A stretch of DNA of 64,000 nt. Origin: Endothia cerciana (lineage: Eukaryota; Ascomycota; Sordariomycetes; Diaporthales; Cryphonectriaceae). A model generated the notes under the pieces. It was not told the origin of the DNA and did not search any database. It worked only from the letters and a program-made list of their open reading frames with translations. The position numbers and the translations under genes were made by a program. Position 1 is the stretch's first letter, and every line of letters starts with the position of its first letter. This document shows positions 57,815-64,000 of this stretch, in pieces. The stretch spans positions 930,001 through 994,000 of the forward strand of contig JALRMH010000004.1 in the NCBI GenBank assembly GCA_026119935.1. Reading direction: 5' to 3'.

Positions 57815-60694
57815 TCACGTCTCCAGCACATCCTTTTCTTCTTCCGACGGCGCCAGCACTGTTGAATGCTCGGGATAGTTCTCACCCTTCTCCCACATTG
57901 CACCTGGGCCGTGATACGATGGTTCCGCGGGTTGGTCCGTCTCGGCAGCTGTGATGGTACCTCGTGGGATGGTCTCATTCTCACCCTGGCCCTGCTCCAA
58001 GATGCCCCGAGACCCTAGCCCAGGTGGCTTCATAGGTTGGGGACTATGCACGGGTGCAGAGTGCGCAATGTACGTTGGGGAGACAATGGATTCCGAGCCA
58101 AAGGGGAGCGGTCGCTTTGGAATGTCATGGCCTTGTACGCCGACCGATCCTCCAGTCTCATCTCCTTGGGCGGCCTCGACAGTGCCGAGTTTCTTTAGCA
58201 GTAACTCGGATTGTTGCTTAGCCAAGAGTTGCAGTCGCGCCACGGGATCCTTATGGAAGCGCCACAGGTTAGCCAGGTCACACAGGCAATCTCCAGGCCC
58301 GTAAAGCTGTCCATGTACACATACCCAGTCGGACTGCCTTGGAACGCCAGGAGCGGCCGGCAATTGGTCCCCTTCCTCGTCATCGTCAACTCCAGGGGCA
58401 CCAGCACCCCAGAACTTGGGTCGGCGAACAGGCGCGGGTGTCACAGGAAGACTAGGGCGCTCGACAGCAGTTGGGAAGTCCGTCAGCTTGGAGCCGCGCC
58501 TTCGCCATTCCGCGCCGGCGGACGTGTCTTTCTGGCCTCGGACAGCCCTATCGTCCACGGGGAGAGCACTCTCAACCACCGAGCCAGGCGACTTCTGACC
58601 AGCAAGACTGCCTTGACTGCCTTGGCTCCTATGCTGACGGTACAGTGGCAAGTTATCGACATATTTTCCAATTGCTGGGTCGTCGTCCCATGCATTGACG
58701 CGGGTGAAGGAGGCCCAAGGGTCCGAATGTGTGATCTGGATCGACGGGGTGGTAGGCGTGGTCGGTTCACTCTTGCGTCCCACTTCGGATGTTTCTGTAA
58801 TCAAGGGCTCAGTCTTGGTCACAAGGGGATCCCGCGGAAAGTTCCTCTCACCAGATGTTGCAACTGTTGAGCCCTCGGTCACAGATGGTTCAGGTTCAGA
58901 TGACGTAGGTTCGTTAGCGAAAACTCTCGTAGGCTTGGGCTGCTGGGGTTCCCATGGGAAAATTGGCCGGGGCTTCTCGGCAGGGGCTGGCTTCTCTTTC
59001 GGAACCTCGTACCACATGTTCCTTGGAGGGCTTGGGTACCGTTGAGGGGGGACCCACGGGGCAGGATCGGATGACATGGCGTAGTGCGTCTGAGGGAAGT
59101 CCATCGCCTCGGGTTTGGAACCTGTGGGCGGAGGATGTCTACATATAGTCAGTAATGGCCAAACAAAGGCCTTCAAGCTCGTTCTCACCTCTGAGCGTCC
59201 CAACTATGCTCCATAGGGGGTGGTTCAGGCTTGTGCTGCCTCTCCTCATGGTGTGTCGGAGGGGCCCCAGATGGGGCCCCTGGAACCTGTTCTAGTCCAG
59301 TCTCAGTCTTGGTTTCCTCAGCGACAATGGCGGGATGGGGGAAATCATATTGCTGAGACCGGTCCTGGTGTTGGCCGTCGTTTGTAGATCTACCTTCGTG
59401 GAGTGGCGGCTCGCCTGTCGGCACAACATAGGTCGTAGTCGGTGGCTGGAATTCTCCTTTCACAAAATACTGCACGAGTTCTGGCACCTTGTGCGCTTCA
59501 CTATCCTGGGGCCCGCGGACCGGGCTTGGTGGAGGGGACTTCCAACAAATGTCAGCATATCACCAACACAGAAGCTGTTCTGAATGAAGAGCTCACGGGT
59601 TGCCTGTAGTGTCGGTCGTAGACAGCCCACCATCTGCCAAGCATCTCACCGTACGGGCTGTCCCCCGCCGTCGATGCCGATCTCCCTTGTGCCCATGGCT
59701 TTTCACTTCCGATAAAGTGAACCATGTTGATGCCCGATTGGAAGTGCCGGTATGCAGGGACGTACGAGTAGTGAGCGGACGGCGTGACGTTGTAGCTGAA
59801 GCTCAGACGGTTGTAGCTGTTCTTGAAGTGCATGTTCAGCAAGCCCTGATCAGCTCCGTCAAAGGATATGCCCCTCTCCGCCATTGCCATCAGGGCATAG
59901 TAGTCGCCCATATTGGGGCCCAAGACCATTACTCCAGTATTGAAGATGTCGGGCCATCCGACGTCGGGTGCGGCAGAGAAGGGCTGTGGCAGGTCGAACA
60001 GCTCGTCGACGGCCCTGTAGGCAACGATATCGGCATCGAGGTAGACGATCTTCCGGAACATAGTCTGCTTCCACAGATTGACCTTGGTGAATGCCGAGTG
60101 GAGGTCGGCTCGGTTCATGAGGTAGAGGTTTGCTGGCTTCGCATTCCGTATGCGTGGGACGGGCAACACGTAATCAAAGACACTCTAGCAGCATAGTAGT
60201 CAGTAGGTGCTCTTCAAGTAGAGGACCCGTTTTTGGGGGGGGGGGGAAGGGGGGCGGTTAAGAAGCCTACCTTGAGCTGTTCTACGACCTCGGCCGAGAC
60301 AGAGTCCAGAGTGACCATAACGGCCAGCTTCTTGGTTGTGCCGGCATCACGTAGGGAGTGGGCGAGCACCAGGGCTCCTATTCAAGGGTGAGCGGTTGTT
60401 CGTCTTGGCTGGAGGTGCGTTTGATGAAGCTTGGTCATGAGGCGTACCTGGGAGATAACTGTTGCTGAGCAGCAGCTATCCGAGGGCTAGTGGTCAGCTG
60501 TGGTCATACTGTAGCACCCTGACTCGATTGCTCCCTCCATGGGCAAAGGCAATCGCATGGTCTGAGGTTTGTTGTGCACAGAGCGAGAGGAGGGATGGGG
60601 GTGGAATGGCGGCCTTGACTCGTCGCCGCAGACCCAAAACATCGTCGGAATGACTTACCGTGACGTAGGCGTCCTCGCCGCGTTCTGCAGCCAT
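57815..60694 (-). CDS. Glycogenin
   Basis: Six exons (60694-60659, 60476-60449, 60377-60271, 60184-59597, 59538-59189, 59138-57815) encode 810 aa. The start MAAERGEDAYVTLLLSNSYLPGALVLAHSL fits the GT8 glycogenin fold. The metal-binding DxD is D107-A-D109 in YLDADIV, and PDIFNTGVMVLGPN and GADQGLLN follow, all conserved in glycogenins. The enzyme self-glucosylates on Tyr to prime glycogen, then passes the primer to glycogen synthase in the cytosol. After the catalytic domain (to about residue 265) comes a long, Pro-rich, disordered linker typical of fungal glycogenins. A conserved helix (DPVARLQLLAKQQSELLLKKL, about residue 660) probably contacts glycogen synthase. The second exon is only 28 nt. 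Confidence 0.93.
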
Positions 60695-63591
60695 TGTGTG
60701 GGATTTCGCGGTGTTTTCGGAATGAATCAAAATGAAAGGAAGGAATGAAGTGCAATGCTATGCTGTCATACTATGTATATTGTACAGAAGCCACTCGGCG
60801 GGTGGCAATATGAGATGGGAGAGGAAGAAAAATCAAGCCATGTCATGAGAGACCAGAGCAAACATGAGCTTGACGCGGGCAACAGCTTTGGGGACTAGGG
60901 ACCAGGTGCATTGAGTCGTAGCTAGAATGCTCCAGGGTGCCCTAGGGTGCCCCAGGGTGCCCATGGCCGGGGGAAACAGTGGAGCCAACAGGCGTTGTGG
61001 GCAGCCTTTGGCTTGGGGTCCAGGTGCGCTAGACTGGGGGCAGGACCTAGAGGAATGTTGGGATCCCGCACTAGGTACCAAGTAATCTGGGAGGCGCGTG
61101 GGGAGATGCTGTACTTGCACCCATGTACTGCGGCAGTGGAACCTTGGAAGGTACCTGCCGTCATGCAGACGGATGCAGTCCAACGGATTCTGTCTTGCAG
61201 GCGATGTCGATACGATGAGATCAAAAGTTTTTGATGCTCCACTGGCGTTTGAAGGGTCCTGGTCGCAGGTGCATATGAATTACACATACCCAGCATGGGC
61301 TGGCGCGGTTCGAGGGGAAATATATTCCGTATTTGTTCTGTGACTCTGTGCACCCTGTTAGGCAGCTGGTCCTGCTATGTGACGGAGCGGAAGTGAGTAT
61401 CATCAAGGGTTGGTTAGGTTGCTGGGAAGATGTTGGCCTGGCGGCAGCTTGCTATGCTGGTCACCAGTTCTGCCCTGCCCAGCCCGCGAGAGGGGGAGCA
61501 AGACGACGCTCGCCACCTCGCTGCCCGTTTCGCATGCACATGCTGTTCTTGGGCAGGTATTTTGTGCGGTGCGACCTCTCGTTGCCAACAATCTGGATAT
61601 CTGCCCACGCCAGATCCCCTCTCGAATATGGCGTGTCTGTCAGCATCGTAGACACCGCCCCCCTACGCAATCTAGCATATATTGTACATGGTCTCATGTC
61701 TCGTGATAGGGCATATCGGCCTGCCGCCTCAATATTTCCAGGTGCATAAGTGTCAAAATATTGTTTCACACGCCACCGATGGGCGACCACGTGATGGCTT
61801 TTTGACTTCTGGTGATGCTCCAGAAAATGATACGTCGCTGGAAAAAAAGAGTGGAGGCGGGAGAGCAAGCTCATCCCTGCCCATGTCCTGGCCCCCATCC
61901 CTGTTACGCCTCCCGATTTGGCAATTACACGACTTCACTTGAGCCTCATAGATCTTCTCCCATTTCACGGGGCGTTTCTTTGTCACAGAGTCTATGGTGT
62001 CCAAGTCTTAGCAAGTAAGTAGCTTTCAACCCTCCGGCTAGTAGGCGACAATACTGGTTGCTGCTTATACATGTGTGGAAAGGAAATGCTCCCGCTTGGT
62101 GAACAACCCGCCAACCCCTCGATGCAAAATATAGCCATCATCCATCAAGGCGACAGATACCCCCTCACTCTTCTCAGAATCGAGCAGATCTGCAGGAATA
62201 GAGATGCATCAGACCTTTCAGCACGTGTGATGTACTGTACGCCTTGCAAGGGTAGGGACTCTCACAAAAGACCCTTCCTTGGCTGTCCATCTCCTGAGGT
62301 CTGTCTCCAATGACGCAATACCCGAAGGTCATCTGAGCACTCTCCAGCTCGGATCGACGTCGTCTCTGCAACCCCCTCCCAGGGCCCGGGCCCAATGCCA
62401 ACAGCAGCCATCAGCCTGGAATACAGCAAGAAGCATTTTGCCTGAAATCTTTCTGTAGTACTTCCAACACCGAGAACTGGGCAAGACGTCTCAGCAATGG
62501 TGAAGAAGCCCTGCAAGGCGGTGCTCGGAAAAAAAATATCACCATTCGAGTTGACAAGAAAGTCGACAGAACCTATCGACCCGCGTGATGACAGGAGGTC
62601 TTTTTGTGCGATGCGTTTTCCCTTTTAGTGACATATAATCTTACACAAGGCCCAATGCATAGAGTAACCGTTTGTGAAGAGCTGAGCGGAGCTGGAGGTG
62701 AAGAACAAGTAGACTATGCAAATTTTTGAATTTCGCAGTTCAAGCACAATCTGTACAAGCCGGTAGGATATCTAGTGTCACTCCGAGTAGAGGAATATTG
62801 AAGGGGTTTGGTAGGAACTTGGGCGTAGCTCTCTATATGGGCACTGCTCAAACACCAGACTCCGTTCGAAGGTTGTCAGAGGAACGAGTCTGCATAGGTG
62901 ACACATCTCTCCTTCCACACGAGATTCGACCAGACCAAACCTGGGCGGACTTTGACTTCTCGGAGAGGCAGTGCAAAAGCACTCACATTTATAGTCGCAC
63001 ACTACTATGGTAATCCACCACAATGACAAAGCTTAGGACAATCAATAGTTGATGCTACACGAGTACTGGGATGATGCTTAGAAAGTAGGTTCTGTGAGAG
63101 TTTGAGCTCCACCCTGCCCGCAAACCGCATGCTTTGCCACTGAATGATGATCTAGGCAAGACGAGGCGGCGAGAAGGAAGCCTCAAGATGACCAATTTAG
63201 CCAGGGATCTTAGCAAATACGCCTATCAAGATCGCGGGAACAGTGCGACAGTCGAATTGGACTTGTGGCTCAGATGAGAGTACGTGCCTGCATTGTGACA
63301 AGAGAAGTTAGACCATAAGGTTCACTCGAGGTTCACCCAGACACTGCTCACTACATGGCTTTCCAGTTGTGGGGACCAAGTGGCTTGAATGCTTCAGAGG
63401 AGCTTGCAATATACAATATACTACCCAGAACCTATCTGATTCCGTGGCTTTGAATCAATTGGACTAAATGAGCTCCGGATTGCCGGAAGCCTTGACCGGC
63501 CTGGGCCCCCATATATCGACCATAGGCCCTCCCCCGGTTCCCGTCTCTCCCTGCCGTCGTCTCCTCGCTGCCTTCACACATGACGCAAGAC
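60695..63591. other. Gene-poor 2.9-kb region
   Basis: Many short open frames overlap on both strands, none with a signal peptide, domain or splice pattern I trust. There are small direct repeats (GGGTGCCC-type) at about 60935-60965. I see no tRNA, no transposon protein and no long terminal repeat. Confidence 0.5.
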
Positions 63592-63903
63592 TCACCCTGT
63601 GCAACTACAAGCACAGGTCTCAACCTGCCCACCAGGCCGCGCGGAACAGCCCTGCCACCGCAGAAACCCGGTGGTTGCTGCGCAGTCCGCCGGAGTCTGG
63701 GCGAGGCAGTCCGCGACGCACTCTCCCGCGGTCCAGCCCGTCTTGCAGCCGCCCGTGTTCCATTTCACCGTGTCCCTCTTAATTCCCAGGCCGAGGCTGC
63801 CCTTATGGCCTTTGAGCTTGGCAACCGGCTTGTTGACGCTGGCTTCGGCAATGCTGGCGAGGGGCCCGATCGTAAGGAGGAGGAGCATGACGATGAGTTG
63901 CAT
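63592..63903 (-). CDS. Cysteine-rich small secreted protein
   Basis: A single exon of 103 aa starting at the ATG at 63903 (MQLIVMLLLLTIGPLASIAEA), with a strong signal peptide of about 21 residues. The frame is open upstream, but the family-like hydrophobic start decides this ATG. The mature part is small and has eight Cys in its second half: single ones in GGC, GEC, ADC, ADC and QGC, then three at TCACSC near the end. That number and density suggest four disulphides, as in fungal effector-like or defensin-like proteins. A Gly/Lys-rich stretch (KLKGHKGSLGLGIKRD) precedes the Cys part. No functional family is recognised. Confidence 0.6.
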   Translation of the reverse strand: MQLIVMLLLLTIGPLASIAEASVNKPVAKLKGHKGSLGLGIKRDTVKWNTGGCKTGWTAGECVADCLAQTPADCAATTGFLRWQGCSARPGGQVETCACSCTG

Positions 63904-64000
63904 TTTCTTCAAGGAGGGGGAGGAGTTTAATTTCAGGCTATAGGACAATCCTCGGTGGTGAGGGAAGCTTCGGTGTGATTAGGGGCCGGGTGATTCTGGG
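63904..64000. other. Window end
   Basis: 97 bp upstream of the Cys-rich gene, cut by the window edge. Confidence 0.5.

Noticed and set aside
63300..63350. Possible third repeat relic (GGTTCAC-type sequence)
   Set aside because: It resembles only the right end of the repeat, over about 20 bp and with mismatches; too weak to call by eye.
1..64000. tRNA genes, CRISPR arrays, transposase or reverse transcriptase genes
   Set aside because: I looked for tRNA B-box-like GGTTCGA contexts, regular spaced repeats and transposon protein motifs, and found none convincing.

Overview
The window is nuclear DNA of a filamentous ascomycete, most likely a Sordariomycete. I infer this from short GT..AG introns (about 45-90 nt, GTANGT-type donors, CTGAC/CTAAC branch sites), moderately high GC, widely spaced single genes on both strands, and fungus-type genes: an NCS1 permease, a Pom34-like nucleoporin, a fungal Sec39, a Pth11-like rhodopsin-domain protein and a fungal NLR. 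I spliced the genes by hand. For every completed multi-exon model the exon lengths sum to a multiple of three.

Layout. 1-3.9 kb: a small secreted protein (1781-2374) in otherwise empty sequence. 3.9-9.7 kb: a hydantoinase/DUF917 fusion enzyme divergent from an NCS1 permease, with GATA-factor sites in the shared promoter; this looks like a two-gene nitrogen-scavenging unit. 10.5-28.7 kb: a conserved block with exocyst Sec3 (short N-terminus), MCM5, a membrane-anchored degenerate AMP-binding protein, a Pom34-like nucleoporin, HID1 and an epoxide-hydrolase-like pseudoenzyme. 28.9-34.6 kb: an accessory island holding a decayed or divergent Ca2+/H+ exchanger-like gene and a frameshifted NACHT NLR. 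It is bracketed by two copies of a dispersed repeat whose ~80-bp central module is inverted between the copies. 34.9-42.4 kb: signal peptidase subunit SPC3, a broken small secreted protein and XRN1. 43.3-47 kb: gene debris (a GST fragment and an internally deleted P450). 47.2-60.7 kb: Pth11-like rhodopsin-domain protein, SEC39, a complex I CHCH subunit, a conserved fungal regulator-like protein, an OXNAD1-like reductase and glycogenin. 60.7-64 kb: gene-poor sequence, then an eight-cysteine secreted protein near the edge.

Most genes are independent housekeeping functions (DNA replication, mRNA decay, exocytosis and Golgi traffic, nuclear pore, ER signal peptidase, respiration, glycogen priming). 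The hydantoinase/permease pair is the only clear functional cluster. The accessory and decayed loci are concentrated at 28.9-34.6 and 43-47 kb.
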